The notes under the pieces: model-generated
Told to the model about the DNA's origin: nothing
The model's database searches: none
The model's input: only the letters and a program-made list of their open reading frames with translations
Made by a program: the position numbers and the translations under genes
Shown: one piece after another, positions 18,442 to 28,613 of the stretch
Position numbering within the stretch: position 1 is the stretch's first letter
Layout of the letters: each line of letters starts with the position of its first letter
Assembly: GCA_024276995.1 (NCBI GenBank)
Contig: JAJRWB010000001.1
Coordinates: 62,001 to 126,000 of the forward strand
From: Candidatus Eiseniibacteriota bacterium
Lineage (GTDB): Bacteria; Orphanbacterota; Orphanbacteria; Orphanbacterales; Orphanbacteraceae
Direction of reading: 5' to 3'
DNA: 64,000 bases

Positions 18442-19779
18442 CTATCCTACGCGGACGGGGAATTCAACTTCCTTCTCGAAGTATTCACTTGACGAATAGG
18501 TGGCCCGGGCGCGGATCCGCACGATGTAGTCGCCCGGAGGAAAGGGCGTGCCCTCGTCGTCCGCTCCGTTCCAGCGGAAGCGGTGCCCTCCCGCCGGGAC
18601 GACCCGGTCGGCGAGGATCGTCCGGAACGGTTTTCCTTTCCGTCCCTCCACCGTGAGGGTGATCCTCGCCCTTTCGGTGTTCGTGAAGTGGATCATTCCT
18701 CCGCCGGTCATCAGCGGCGGCGCGGCGTAGTAGTCGGTCAGGTCGACGCCGATCCAGTAATACTGCGCTCCCGTGCTCTCGGATATGAAGACCTGCCCGA
18801 AGCGCCGCCAGATCGTGATCCCCTGGGGTGCGCGGAATTCGCAGTCTCCTCACCCCTCCCTTCCGAAAGAGGTGATCAACGCCAGGCGCGAATCGAGCTT
18901 GTGGATCTGGTGGTTCGCCTCATCGGTCAGATAGACCTGGTGGTAGTAGTCGATGGCGGCGCCGCGGAAACGCGCGCCGGGAACGCCGATTTCGCCGGCC
19001 GTCTTTTCGACGAGCACTTTTCCCGAAAGATCGAGTTTCCGCACCCTCGAACCGTTCTGGTCGACGACGATGAGAAAGCTCGCGGGCCGGAACGACCAGC
19101 GCTCTCCCTTGTCGATCACGGCGATCGCCCCGGGTCCGCGGAAAAGGCTTTCGCCGAGTATCGATCGGACGCGGCCGTTCTTTTCGAGGACCACCACCCT
19201 GTTGTTTCCGGTGTCGGTGACGTAGATCGCCCCGTCGGCGGCGAGCGCGACGCCCCGGGGGGATCGGAATCGCACAGGTGCGCCGCCGCCGAATGTTCTC
19301 AGTTCGTTCAGCTTTCCCCGCGTGTAGCGCAGATGCACGATCCGGTCGTTTCCCGTGTCGGCCACATAGACGTTCCCTTCCGGATCGGCGGCGATGCCCC
19401 ATGGATGGAGGAACTCCCCGCGGCCGCTTCCTTTCGATCCGTAGACGTCGATGGCGAACATCGACGTGTTGTAGATGATCGAGTTCTCCCCCGAGTTGAC
19501 GCCGAAGATCGTCAGTTCGTCGTCGTCTCCCCTCTTCGCCGGGTCATCCCGTTCGATCAGTTTCACCGCGGCCAACCCGCGCGGACGGATGAAGCGGTGC
19601 GTGTTTCCTGTATAAAGTCTCAGGTGGAAGTTTCCCACATGGTGCATCCCCAGGTCGTGCCGGTACGTGGGGTAGACGAGGGTGGTGGGGTGATAACGTC
19701 CGGCGGCGGCGGAAAGGCCGGCGAGGACGGAAAAGGAGACGAGGGCGATTTCTGCGACGACGGTTCGACGGACGGCCAC
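18442..19779 (-). pseudogene. NHL-repeat secreted protein with FlgD-like tail, interrupted by in-frame TGA
   Basis: From the ATG at 19779 the frame encodes an export signal and NHL repeats (FLHPWGIAADPEGNVYVADTGNDRIVHL and similar) up to codon 309. A TGA follows at 18850-18852, and the same frame then continues without another stop for 135 codons. The downstream part (FRAPQGITIWRRFGQVFISE, then a FlgD-like Ig domain with GHRFRWNGADDEG and PPGDYIVRIRA) is exactly what should follow the last blade. The break sits in the usual EG-x-GDGEF turn, and the next variable codon is TGC where Gly is usual. The upstream piece alone would be a truncated 309-aa protein. A nonsense mutation or sequence error is likelier than recoding. 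Confidence 0.75.
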
Positions 19780-19795
19780 GCCGTTTCCTCACCGG

Positions 19796-22168
19796 TCAGA
19801 GCGCCAGCAGGCGGGTTGCGAGGTCGCGGTAGAGGGATCTGTAGATCCAGTACCCCGAAAGAGTCCGCTTCACGTATGTTCTCGTTTCGGAGTAGTTGAT
19901 TCCCTCGACGAACTCTTCCGCCGGGAAGCGATCATTCCTTTCGGTCCAAAGGTCCGCGTTCGTCTCGCCCGCGTTGTAGGCGCTCGCCACCACGGGGAGC
20001 CTTCCGCCGTAGCGTCTCTGGAGAGAGCGGACATACCAGACGCCGTAGCGGATGTTCTTCTCCGGATCGAGCAGCATGTCGACCCGGAATGAATCGCCGT
20101 CGCCCATCTCCCGTGCGATGTGCTTCCCCGTCGGGGGGATGATCTGCAGCAGTCCGCGCGCGCCGGCGGAGGACCGGGCATCGGCGCGGAACCAGCTTTC
20201 CTGTCGCATGAGCCCGAGAATGAAGAAGGGATCGACGTCGTCGTAGCGCCTCGTCTCCGCCACGACGAGATCGAGGTAGCCGGCCGGGTAGATCAGCATG
20301 AGAAGGAACGGGTCGACATCGTCGGCGCCTGCGCCCGCGGCGAGGTCCTGGAGCGCCCTGCCGCACCGGATCGTGTAGTCCGCCAGGCCGAGTCGGCGGC
20401 AGAGCCGGGCGAGCTCGACGAGGCCTTCCGCGTCCTTCCGGTGGGCCTTGACGAGCCGGGCGGCTTCGCGTCGCGCCGCGGTTCCCTCGCCGATGTCGAC
20501 ATAGTACCGGAGAAGGTCCCACGAGCGCGGAACCGCCGTGCGACCGGAGGCGGGCCACCGGCGGACGAGCCGCAGAAGAGGATCGTAGTCGCGATCGGCG
20601 ACGTTGGCGTCGCCGGGGGAACGGATGACGGTGACACCGATCCGTCCGGCGGCGCGCAGGCCGTAATACGTTTCGGGATACTCCTCGGTCAACTCCCGGT
20701 ATGCCGACATCATCCTCTCTTCCCTGCCGAGTCGCTCGCTCATGTCCCCGAGCCAGAAGAGGGCGTCGTCGCGGTCCCGGCCTCCTCCCCCCACGCGAAG
20801 CATCTTCTCGAGGATGGCGGCGGCCTTTGCCGTGTCGCCGGCGAGATCGAGGCACAACGCTTCCTGGAGAACGGCACGACCGCCGTAGCTGCTCGACGGG
20901 AAGGCACGTTTCAATTCGCCGAACGATTCCGCCGCACGACGGTACTCGCCCAGGATCTTCCACCGCCACGAGATCTCCCATTGCACTTCGGGGGCGATGT
21001 CGCTTCCGGGGAACCGCTCGACATAGCGGCTGTACGCATCGATCGCCTTCCTCCACTCCCCCATCTTCCTGTACGACCGGGCGGTATAGAGGAGCGCCGA
21101 TCTCGCGAGGGCACTCCCCGCATCGGTAAGGCGGCCGAAATAGCCGAGCGCCGACGTGAACCGGTCTGCGCCGTACGAGACACGGCCCATTTCGAGAACC
21201 GCTTCGGCGTAGAGCGGGTCGCCCGTCGACCGGTCGAGGTATGGCTTCAGCAGTTGGATCGCCTCCTCGGTTCTCCCGTTCTGCCGCGCCGCCCGCGCGC
21301 CCGCCAGGGCGAGCCGGTCGTCGCGCGGTATGCGACCGCTCTCTTCCAGCCGGCGGAGCGCCCGGAACGAGTCGAGGGCACGGCGATCGGCGGGCCACCG
21401 GTGGAGGATCCTCCCGTAGAGCTTGGCGGCACTCTTCGAATCCCCTTTTTCGGCGGCGTACACCGCGAGGGAGTAGAGGAGTCCCCTATGGGAGAGTTTC
21501 TCGTACTCGGTTCCGTATGCGCGACTCAGGAGCGCCTCGCCCCTCTCCTTCTCCCCTTCCCGGAAGAGGATCTCCGCCGCGGCGTGGAGTGAAGCGGTGG
21601 CGTACCGGCTCTTCCCCGCGGCGAGGTCGAGGAGGCCAAGGATCGCCGCGTCGCCCCTCTTTTCGGAACTGACGGCGACCGCCACGCGGTAACGAAGAAG
21701 ATCGGCGTCGGGGGCGCCTTCATCGATCGCCCGGCGGAGGAGGCGAACCCCCTCTTCTTTTCGCCCCGCCCTGAGAAGAGCGTTCCCCCGCTCCGCGAGG
21801 CGCTCCGCCGAGACGGTGGTGACGTCGTCGTAGTAGCGGGCCGCGTCCGCCGTCTTTCCCGTTCTCACGGCGAGCCGGGCGAGGCGGAGAACTTCATCGG
21901 TCCCCTTCCCGTACGAGGGGGCTCCGCCGCGGGCGGCGTAACGCGCGCTTCTGAGAGCGTACTCCCTTTCGCTCCATCCCATGTCGGCGCAAAGCGCCAG
22001 CGCGCTCTCCCACTCCCCTGCCGGCCTGTCGAGAAGGAGCGCCGGGTCGGAGAGAAGGAAATCGGCGACCGAACGATCGATGTCGAGCAGAGGTTCAGGT
22101 GATGAAAAAGCGCGGGGCGCGGCGAGGGAGGCGAGCATGAGGAGCGCGGCTGTCTTTGTTCGGATCAT
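19796..22168 (-). CDS. Soluble lytic murein transglycosylase with TPR-like superhelix
   Basis: About 790 aa from the ATG at 22168, overlapping the guaA stop by one base (TGATG). A signal peptide (ALLMLASLAAPRAFSS) is followed by some 550 residues of TPR-like helical repeats and a C-terminal SLT domain: catalytic Glu in RQESWFRADARSSAGARGLLQI, then YGVWYVRSL and ASAYNAGE. This is the architecture of Slt70-type enzymes, which cleave the MurNAc-GlcNAc bond to form 1,6-anhydro products in the periplasm. It lies between guaA and the NHL gene. Confidence 0.9.
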   Translation of the reverse strand: MIRTKTAALLMLASLAAPRAFSSPEPLLDIDRSVADFLLSDPALLLDRPAGEWESALALCADMGWSEREYALRSARYAARGGAPSYGKGTDEVLRLARLAVRTGKTADAARYYDDVTTVSAERLAERGNALLRAGRKEEGVRLLRRAIDEGAPDADLLRYRVAVAVSSEKRGDAAILGLLDLAAGKSRYATASLHAAAEILFREGEKERGEALLSRAYGTEYEKLSHRGLLYSLAVYAAEKGDSKSAAKLYGRILHRWPADRRALDSFRALRRLEESGRIPRDDRLALAGARAARQNGRTEEAIQLLKPYLDRSTGDPLYAEAVLEMGRVSYGADRFTSALGYFGRLTDAGSALARSALLYTARSYRKMGEWRKAIDAYSRYVERFPGSDIAPEVQWEISWRWKILGEYRRAAESFGELKRAFPSSSYGGRAVLQEALCLDLAGDTAKAAAILEKMLRVGGGGRDRDDALFWLGDMSERLGREERMMSAYRELTEEYPETYYGLRAAGRIGVTVIRSPGDANVADRDYDPLLRLVRRWPASGRTAVPRSWDLLRYYVDIGEGTAARREAARLVKAHRKDAEGLVELARLCRRLGLADYTIRCGRALQDLAAGAGADDVDPFLLMLIYPAGYLDLVVAETRRYDDVDPFFILGLMRQESWFRADARSSAGARGLLQIIPPTGKHIAREMGDGDSFRVDMLLDPEKNIRYGVWYVRSLQRRYGGRLPVVASAYNAGETNADLWTERNDRFPAEEFVEGINYSETRTYVKRTLSGYWIYRSLYRDLATRLLAL

Positions 22169-23715
22169 CACTCCCACTCGATGGTGGACGGCGGTTTCGA
22201 ACTGATGTCGTAGACCACCCGATTCACCCCCGGCACTTCATTCAGGATGCGCGTCGACACGCGGGAGAGGAGATCATCCGGCAGGCGGGACCAGTCGGCG
22301 GTCATTCCGTCCACCGATGACACCGCCCTCAAGGCGACCACCTTCTCGTACGAGCGCCGGTCTCCACGGACGCCGACCGAGTCGACCGGGAGGAGCACGG
22401 CGAACGCCTGCCACACTTTCCGGTACCAGCCGGAATCTCGCAGCTCCCTGATAAAGAGATCGTCACAAACGCGCAGAATCTCAAGACTTTCTCTGGAAAC
22501 GGCGCCGATGACTCTCACCGCGAGACCGGGCCCGGGGAAGGGATGCCTGTCGAGAAGTCGCCCGGGGATCCCGAGCATGCGCCCGAGGGCGCGCACTTCA
22601 TCCTTGAACAGATCCCTCAACGGTTCCACCAGTTCCAGGCGGAGCGTGTCGGGGAGTCCCCCCACATTGTGATGGGTTTTGATCGTCGCCGACGGCCCCC
22701 CGGCGGAGACCGACTCGATCACGTCGGGATAGAGTGTGCCCTGGGCGAGATACGAGATGTTCCCTTTCTCCCGGGCCCATTCCTGGAAAAGCTCGACGAA
22801 GGCGCACCCGATGATGCGCCGCTTTTCCTCGGGATCGACGATCCCCTCGAGGCGGCGGAGGAAGAGATCGGTCCCGTCGATCAGTTCGAGGTCGATACCC
22901 ATCGCTTCGCGGAACGTCTCGAGAACCCAGCGCCGCTCGCCGAGACGAAGCAGACCGTTGTCGACGAACACCGCGTGCAGCCTCTTTCCCACCGCCTCGT
23001 GAACGAGGCGCGCGGTGACCGACGAATCGACGCCGCCGCTCACACCGCAGAGCACGTCACCCGCGACGACCTTCTCGCGGACGGCGGCGATCTTCATTTC
23101 CGCCACGTGCTCGCTCGTCCAGTCGCCGGCGCAGCCGCACACGGCGAAGAGGAAATTGCGAAGCACCGTCTCCCCCTTCGGAGTGTGGGCCACCTCGGGA
23201 TGAAACTGGACGCCGTACCGTTTTGCGAGGGTATCGGCGAAGGCGGCGATCTCGAGATCGTCGGTCGACGCGGCGACCCGGAACCGGTCGGGAAGGCGGA
23301 CCACCCGGTCGCCGTGGCTCATCCAAACGGTCATTTCGCCGGGAAGACTTTCGAATAGGGGAATGTCCGGCCGAAGGCGAAGACGGGCCGGACCGTATTC
23401 CATCTCCCGTCCGGCCTTCACTTCACCGCCGCCATGGAGGGCGAGGAGCTGCATGCCGTAACAGATACCGAGAACCGGGCCGTCGTACGAGGAGAACCAG
23501 GCGGGAAGGTTCGGCGCGTGCGGGACGAACACGGAGGAAGGTCCCCCGGAGAGGATCACTCCCATGAGGCCGTCGCGGCCGATCGTTTCGCCTGCGGCGC
23601 ACGTGGAAGGGAGGATCCGGCAGAAGACCCGCGCTTCCCTCAAGCGCCGGGCGATAAGCTGCGTGTACTGTCCGCCGTAGTCGACGATCAGGATCCATTC
23701 CGTTTCGGCGGCCAT
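22168..23715 (-). CDS. guaA: GMP synthase (glutamine-hydrolysing)
   Basis: 515 aa. The N-terminal class I amidotransferase has the Cys nucleophile in VLGICYGMQLLA. The ATP-pyrophosphatase P-loop is CGVSGGVDSSVTARL, and the GMP synthase dimerisation domain lies at the C-terminus (KPPSTIEWE end). It converts XMP to GMP. It follows purH by 44 bases behind a GGAGG site and belongs to the purN-purC-purH-guaA group. Confidence 0.96.
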   Translation of the reverse strand: MAAETEWILIVDYGGQYTQLIARRLREARVFCRILPSTCAAGETIGRDGLMGVILSGGPSSVFVPHAPNLPAWFSSYDGPVLGICYGMQLLALHGGGEVKAGREMEYGPARLRLRPDIPLFESLPGEMTVWMSHGDRVVRLPDRFRVAASTDDLEIAAFADTLAKRYGVQFHPEVAHTPKGETVLRNFLFAVCGCAGDWTSEHVAEMKIAAVREKVVAGDVLCGVSGGVDSSVTARLVHEAVGKRLHAVFVDNGLLRLGERRWVLETFREAMGIDLELIDGTDLFLRRLEGIVDPEEKRRIIGCAFVELFQEWAREKGNISYLAQGTLYPDVIESVSAGGPSATIKTHHNVGGLPDTLRLELVEPLRDLFKDEVRALGRMLGIPGRLLDRHPFPGPGLAVRVIGAVSRESLEILRVCDDLFIRELRDSGWYRKVWQAFAVLLPVDSVGVRGDRRSYEKVVALRAVSSVDGMTADWSRLPDDLLSRVSTRILNEVPGVNRVVYDISSKPPSTIEWE

Positions 23716-23759
23716 GGGAGTCCTCCGGTCGGTCCGCCCGCCGGGGCGGTGTTTATCGG

Positions 23760-25307
23760 TTAATGTCTAAAATGACGCGTCCCGGTGAACACCATGGCGA
23801 CGCCGAGGGTGTCGGCGGCGGCGATCACCTCGCCGTCGCGGATCGATCCCCCCGGCTGGATCACCGCGCGGATCCCCGCCTGCGCCGCTCTTTCGACACC
23901 GTCGGGGAAGGGAAAGAATCCATCGGAAGCCATAACGGCCCCGTCGAGGAGGAGTCGGGCGTCCGCCGCCTTCTCGACGGCGAGACGGACCGAGTCGACA
24001 CGACTCATCTGACCGGCGCCGATCCCCACGGTGGTCGTCGACGCGGCCAGCACCGCGGCGTTCGAACGAACGTGCTTCGCCACTTTCCACGCGAAGCGAA
24101 GATCGTCGATCTCCGCCGCCGCGGGCTTTCTCCGGGTGGGCACGGTCCACGCCGCCTCGTCGTCGCCGGGGAGATCGGGCTCCTGAACAAGCATGCCGGC
24201 GGAGATGGAGCGCACCTCCCGGGCATCTTTCGTGGATGCCGCGACGGTCGCTTCCACCAGGCGGAGCCTCTTCTTTCTCGCCAGTCGTTCGAGCGCGTCG
24301 CCTTCGAAGCGGGGCGCGAGGATCACCTCGAGGAAGAGCCCGGCGAGTTCTTTGGCGAGTCGTTCGTCCACCGGGCGGTTGAGCGCCACGATGCCGCCGA
24401 AAGCGGAAACGGGATCGCACGCGAGGGCTCCGCGGAAGAGATCGACGAGGGCGCCTCCCGCCGCGACGCCGCACGGGTTTCCGTGCTTGATGATCGCCGC
24501 CGCCGGCTCGTCGAATTCGCTGATCAGCCGCCACGCACCGTCGGCGTCGAGGAGGTTGTTGTACGAAAGCTCCTTCCCCCGAAGAGGAGTGAGGTGGAGC
24601 GACTGGTCGGGAGTGGAATACCACCACGCCTTCTGGTGAGGGTTTTCTCCGTACCGGAGTGCTCGGGCAGGCTCGACCGTCTCGCCGGCGGGACGTGCGA
24701 CCGTCTCGCCGGGCGAGGCGCGGTCGAACCAGTCGGCGATGGCCCCGTCGTATCGCGCCACGCGGAGGAACGCCTCCGCCGCGAAGCGGCGCCTCATCTC
24801 CGGCGTGACGCCTTCATCCGAGCGGAGGGCGTCGAGGAAGGGGCCGTACTGCGACGGACGGCAGAGCACCACCACGTCGGCGTGCGATTTCGCCGCCGCA
24901 CGGACGAGGGAGGGACCGCCGATATCGATCTGCTCGATCGCCTCTTCCGGTGTGATCCCTTTCCGCGCCGCGGCGGACTCGAAAGGATAGAAGTTCACCA
25001 CCACCAGATCGATCGGGGTGATGCCGTGTTCTTCCATTTCCAGCGCATCCGAATCGAGAGAGCGCCTCCCGAGAATGCCGCCGAAGACCTTTGGATGGAG
25101 CGTTCTCACCCTCCCGCAGAGCATCTCCGGGAAGCCTGTGATCTCCCCGACGGGCGTGACCGGCACGCCCGCCTCGGAGAGCACGGCGGCGGTGCCCCCC
25201 GTGGAAACGATCCGTGTTCCCTGCTCGGCGAGCGATTTCGCGAGATCGACGATCCCCTCCTTGTCCGACACCGAGATCATCGCCCGACGCACCGTCTTCA
25301 TTTTCAA
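23760..25307 (-). CDS. purH: Bifunctional AICAR formyltransferase/IMP cyclohydrolase
   Basis: 515 aa. The N-terminal cyclohydrolase domain ([31 protein letters not shown]) is followed by the formyltransferase domain ([29 protein letters not shown]). It catalyses the last two steps to IMP. Two starts are possible: TTG at 25307, which has the better-spaced GGAGG site, and ATG at 25301. It overlaps the purC stop. Confidence 0.96.
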   Translation of the reverse strand: MKMKTVRRAMISVSDKEGIVDLAKSLAEQGTRIVSTGGTAAVLSEAGVPVTPVGEITGFPEMLCGRVRTLHPKVFGGILGRRSLDSDALEMEEHGITPIDLVVVNFYPFESAAARKGITPEEAIEQIDIGGPSLVRAAAKSHADVVVLCRPSQYGPFLDALRSDEGVTPEMRRRFAAEAFLRVARYDGAIADWFDRASPGETVARPAGETVEPARALRYGENPHQKAWWYSTPDQSLHLTPLRGKELSYNNLLDADGAWRLISEFDEPAAAIIKHGNPCGVAAGGALVDLFRGALACDPVSAFGGIVALNRPVDERLAKELAGLFLEVILAPRFEGDALERLARKKRLRLVEATVAASTKDAREVRSISAGMLVQEPDLPGDDEAAWTVPTRRKPAAAEIDDLRFAWKVAKHVRSNAAVLAASTTTVGIGAGQMSRVDSVRLAVEKAADARLLLDGAVMASDGFFPFPDGVERAAQAGIRAVIQPGGSIRDGEVIAAADTLGVAMVFTGTRHFRH

Positions 25308-26197
25308 TCGGAACCCTCCTTCGTAAGGATATCAAGGATTTCGCGGTAACGCGCGGCCGTGTCCCGTACGATATCGGACGGGAGGTGTGGAGGAGGAGAA
25401 TCGCCTCTCCATCCGAGGCCGAGGAGATACTCGCGCACGAACTGCTTGTCGAAGGAATCCTGGCTCTTCCCCGGTTCGTACCGATCCTCCTTCCAGAACC
25501 GCGAGGAATCGGGAGTGAGCACCTCGTCGACGAGGTGGATCGCGCCGTCGAGTCGTCCAAATTCGAACTTCGTGTCGGCGATCAGGATCCCCCGCCGGCC
25601 GGCGTGTTCCGCCGCGACCCTGTACAGATCGAGCGCAAGGCCGCGAAGCCTCTCGGCCGTTTCGCCTCCCAGGTCGATGACCATCCTGTCGAAAGTGACC
25701 GGCATGTCGTGCCCCTCGGCCGCCTTCGTGGTGGGTGTGAAGAGGGGCGACTTCAGGCGTTCCGATTCTTTCATGCCCGAAGGGATCGGGATGGAGCAGA
25801 TTTCGCCCGTTTCCTTGTACGATTTCCACCCGGAGCCGGAGAGATAACCGCGCACCACGCATTCGAAGGGGAACACGTCCGCCCTTCTTGTCAGGACGCT
25901 CCTGTCGGCGAGGAGTTCCTTCGCGTCGTTGAAGGGAGGCGGAAAGTCGGCGACATCATAGCTGATCACCGGGTTCGGTGCGATGTCCGACAACCGGTCG
26001 AGCCAGAATCGCGTGAGGTGGTGGAGCACCTTTCCCTTGCCCGGGATCGTGTCGGGAAGGATCACGTCGAACGCAGAGAGCCGGTCGGTGGCGACGATGA
26101 TCAACGAGTCGCCCAGGTCGAAAATGTCTCTCACCTTGCCCGACCGGTCGGGACGGCGGTTGGAGACCACCACGGTCGGGCAAGATTGTTCATTCAT
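25304..26197 (-). CDS. purC: Phosphoribosylaminoimidazole-succinocarboxamide synthase
   Basis: 297 aa from the ATG at 26197 (GGAGGG site); a TTG one codon upstream is also possible. Family blocks: SGKVRDIFDLGDSLIIVATDRLSAFDV, PGKGKVLHHLTRFW, SGSGWKSYKETG and LIADTKFEFG, then DEVLTPDSSRFW. The 297-residue form with these insertions is the plant/yeast-like PurC type. It makes SAICAR from CAIR and Asp, and overlaps the purN end by 8 bases. Confidence 0.95.
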   Translation of the reverse strand: MNEQSCPTVVVSNRRPDRSGKVRDIFDLGDSLIIVATDRLSAFDVILPDTIPGKGKVLHHLTRFWLDRLSDIAPNPVISYDVADFPPPFNDAKELLADRSVLTRRADVFPFECVVRGYLSGSGWKSYKETGEICSIPIPSGMKESERLKSPLFTPTTKAAEGHDMPVTFDRMVIDLGGETAERLRGLALDLYRVAAEHAGRRGILIADTKFEFGRLDGAIHLVDEVLTPDSSRFWKEDRYEPGKSQDSFDKQFVREYLLGLGWRGDSPPPHLPSDIVRDTAARYREILDILTKEGSD

Positions 26198-26813
26198 CAA
26201 TGGAGCCCTCCCTTCGCGTATCCGCGACGGAGGCGCTCAGTACGGCTCGGATCGCCTCCGGATAGATCGCGTGTTCCTTCGCCAAGATCCGTTTCGCCAG
26301 CGTCGCTTCGTCGTCCCCTTCGATCACCGGCACCGCCGCCTGGGCGATGATCGGCCCGGTGTCGATGCCGCGGTCGACGTGATGCACGGTGCAGCCGGCG
26401 ATCTTCACACCGTGGTCGAGCGCCCGGCGCTGTGCGTGAAGCCCGGGAAACGCCGGGAGGAGAGAAGGATGGATATTCAGCACGGGGCCGGGAAAAGCGT
26501 CGAGGAAACGGGGGGAGAGGATCCTCATGAAGCCGGCGAGCGCCAGGAGGTGGACGCGGCGTCGCTCGAGTTCGGCGAGAATGCGCTCTTCCGCGGTGGG
26601 GGCGAGACGGGCGCCCTTCCGGAGCGGGTCGACGTGGATCGCGTCGACCCCGGCCCGGCGGGCCCGATCGAGGGCGGGCGCGTCTTCCCGGTCGGAAAGG
26701 ACGACGGCGACGTCGCCGGGAAAGCCATTCTCGGCGGCGGCGTCGAGAATCGCCTGGACGTTGCTTCCTCTTCCCGAGGCAAGCATTCCGATCGGAACGC
26801 GCCCTTGCCGCAA
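26190..26813 (-). CDS. purN: Phosphoribosylglycinamide formyltransferase
   Basis: 207 aa from a TTG at 26813, chosen because GGAGG lies 9 bases upstream and the protein then reads MRQGRVPIGMLASGRGSN, as PurN should begin. The catalytic Asn-His-Asp set is visible: NIHPSLLPAFPG with the Asn and His, and Asp in DRGIDTGPIIAQ. It formylates GAR with 10-formyl-THF. It starts 4 bases after the stop of the outer-membrane protein gene upstream. Confidence 0.93.
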   Translation of the reverse strand: MRQGRVPIGMLASGRGSNVQAILDAAAENGFPGDVAVVLSDREDAPALDRARRAGVDAIHVDPLRKGARLAPTAEERILAELERRRVHLLALAGFMRILSPRFLDAFPGPVLNIHPSLLPAFPGLHAQRRALDHGVKIAGCTVHHVDRGIDTGPIIAQAAVPVIEGDDEATLAKRILAKEHAIYPEAIRAVLSASVADTRREGSIDE

Positions 26814-26817
26814 CGGG

Positions 26818-28080
26818 CTATTCCTCCAGGTCTTCGGCAATGAGCCGGAAGGCGATGCGCGCCGAAAACTGTCCGCTCTGGGACGATGTGAGGTGACTAT
26901 CCTCGATGCTCGCGTCGAGGGCGAGATAGCTCTCGACCTCGTAGCCGACGCCGAAGGTGAGGAAGAAGTCGTCCCTTCCGTCGAGGTTTCCGCTCCACTG
27001 CACGTCGCGAAGCCTTTCGGCCCGCGCCTCGTCGCTTCCAAGAGAGACCGGGTCGAAGGCTGTGTAGAACCCGGCCCGGAGGTCGACATGTTCCGCGGCG
27101 GTCCACTCCGTGCCGAGGCGGATCTGCGTCACGTCGTCGTGATCGGCGAGAACGCCCCACTTCTCGTAGACGAGATCTCCGGCGAACAAAAGATTCTCCG
27201 ATTTCCGAAAGACGCATCCGGCCTGCACGGTGGTCGGCGTCTGCTCTTCCACCACCGCGGTGAGTTCCTGGTCGGGAGTGCACGTACTCCACCGGTCCAC
27301 GTTGAGGGTGCTTTGCAGGTTCGACGAGCTTTGCACCGCCAAGCCCAGATCGAACCGGGGCGTGACACTCAGGAAACCGCCCGCGCTGAAACGGACGGTG
27401 ATGTCGTTCGTCGACGCCTCCTTGTCGAGAAAATCGTGGGCGATGGCGCCGTCGCTCGGCGCGCAGTCGGTGATGTAGTCGATATCCTTGAAGACCTTCT
27501 TCCTATCGAACCAGATACCGAGACCCACGGAGTGATTCTCCCCCGACCGGTAGCCGGTGAGAAGTCCGAAGGAACGGATCGTGGTCCTGTCGGTGTAGTC
27601 GATGATCGCCTTTCCACCGTCGGGATTCGCCTCGGTGTTCAGACCACGATTGCGTTCGGAGTCGAAGAGGAAGCCGCTCATGTCGTGCTCGTAGCGGGTG
27701 ACCTCGATGAATCCGTAGTCGAATCCTCTCTCGCCCGGAAAGAGGGCGCCTACGGCGCCGAAAGTCGCCTGGTTACGCACACGGAGCGAGTTGATACCTT
27801 CCATGGTGGTCCGGCTCGGCCCGGACGTGAAGCTCCCTTCCATGAGCGCCTCGAAATGATGGGACCGGGAGAGGAGCGCCGGGTTCCAGTATCCCCCCGC
27901 GAGCCCTCCCGGGAGGGCGACGTGTCCTCCGCCCATGGCGGCGTACCGGGCGCCCACCTGGGGAAATTGTGCCTGCAGAAAACGGCTGGAAACCGCGTCG
28001 CACGGCGCGGCGGCCACGAGAATCGATATCGACGTCACGAGCGGAGCCAGGGCCGCCGCCATTCGGGTAGTTTCGCGCAC
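26818..28080 (-). CDS. Outer-membrane beta-barrel protein (FadL/PorV-like)
   Basis: 420 aa with an N-terminal export signal (LAPLVTSISILVAAAPCDA). The N-terminal block GARYAAMGGGHVALPGGLAGGYWNPALL is the FadL/UPF0164-PorV pattern, in which an asparagine-proline (WNPA) follows a glycine-rich hatch. The rest alternates as beta strands and ends in a barrel-like strand (FSARIAFRLIA). No specific ligand can be assigned. It has its own promoter and is the first gene before purN, an unusual partner for purine genes. Confidence 0.75.
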   Translation of the reverse strand: MRETTRMAAALAPLVTSISILVAAAPCDAVSSRFLQAQFPQVGARYAAMGGGHVALPGGLAGGYWNPALLSRSHHFEALMEGSFTSGPSRTTMEGINSLRVRNQATFGAVGALFPGERGFDYGFIEVTRYEHDMSGFLFDSERNRGLNTEANPDGGKAIIDYTDRTTIRSFGLLTGYRSGENHSVGLGIWFDRKKVFKDIDYITDCAPSDGAIAHDFLDKEASTNDITVRFSAGGFLSVTPRFDLGLAVQSSSNLQSTLNVDRWSTCTPDQELTAVVEEQTPTTVQAGCVFRKSENLLFAGDLVYEKWGVLADHDDVTQIRLGTEWTAAEHVDLRAGFYTAFDPVSLGSDEARAERLRDVQWSGNLDGRDDFFLTFGVGYEVESYLALDASIEDSHLTSSQSGQFSARIAFRLIAEDLEE

Positions 28081-28162
28081 AAAACCTCCAGCGTCAGGGT
28101 CCTGGTCGTGCCCGGCGACATTCGGGCGGATGAGACGACACGGTGATCACCATCCCCAAGCC

Positions 28163-28192
28163 ACTATAAAAACAGCTCTTGCGACGTGTCAA
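28163..28192 (-). promoter_or_regulatory. Sigma-70-type promoter for the outer-membrane protein/pur operon
   Basis: Minus-strand TTGACA (28187-28192) and TATAGT (28163-28168) with an 18-base spacer. The leader would be about 75 bases. It is divergent from the rpsT promoter, with 58 bases between the two -35 boxes. Confidence 0.7.
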
Positions 28193-28250
28193 GGCCGGGG
28201 CGGCCGTCGCCGGAGCGCGCCGATAACGCGCGGTCCACGTAATTCTTTGC

Positions 28251-28280
28251 TTGACGGCACATCCGTCGGCCGGGTAACAT
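28251..28280 (+). promoter_or_regulatory. Sigma-70-type promoter for rpsT
   Basis: TTGACG (28251-28256) and TAACAT (28275-28280) with an 18-base spacer. The rpsT start follows about 45 bases after the expected start point, with a GGGGGAGG site before the ATG. Confidence 0.65.
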
Positions 28281-28329
28281 GAATCTCTTGTTTATGGAAT
28301 AGTCCGCTCAAGGGGGAGGAACCGCCGCG

Positions 28330-28587
28330 ATGCCGCAGCACAAGTCTTGTGAAAAGAGGGTCCGCACCAACGAAAAGCGCGCCCTGGCGAACCGCCGGGC
28401 GATGTCGGAGATTAGAACGCTCACGAGGAAGATGCAGGGCGTCACCGGCGCGGACGAGGGAAAGAAGATCTTCCACGATCTCTCGTCGAAGCTCGACAAG
28501 GCGGCCCGGAAGAACCGTCTTCACGCGAATCAGGTGGCGCGGCGCAAGTCGCGGGCGCAGAAGATTCTCAACAAATTGGAAGGGTGA
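28330..28587 (+). CDS. rpsT: Small-subunit ribosomal protein bS20
   Basis: 85 aa. It begins MPQHKSCEKRVRTNEKRALANRR and ends HANQVARRKSRAQKILNKLEG, the typical Lys/Arg-rich helical bS20 pattern that binds 16S rRNA helices 9 and 44. It is a single-gene unit with its own promoter and terminator, flanked by minus-strand operons. Confidence 0.95.
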   Translation: MPQHKSCEKRVRTNEKRALANRRAMSEIRTLTRKMQGVTGADEGKKIFHDLSSKLDKAARKNRLHANQVARRKSRAQKILNKLEG

Positions 28588-28613
28588 GCCCTTCCCCCGC
28601 CCCGGGCGGATCA

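Noticed and set aside
18850-18852. TGA read as selenocysteine
   Set aside because: The position is a loop turn where Gly/Ser/Thr is usual, not a redox site; I see no bacterial SECIS-like hairpin directly downstream and no sel genes here.
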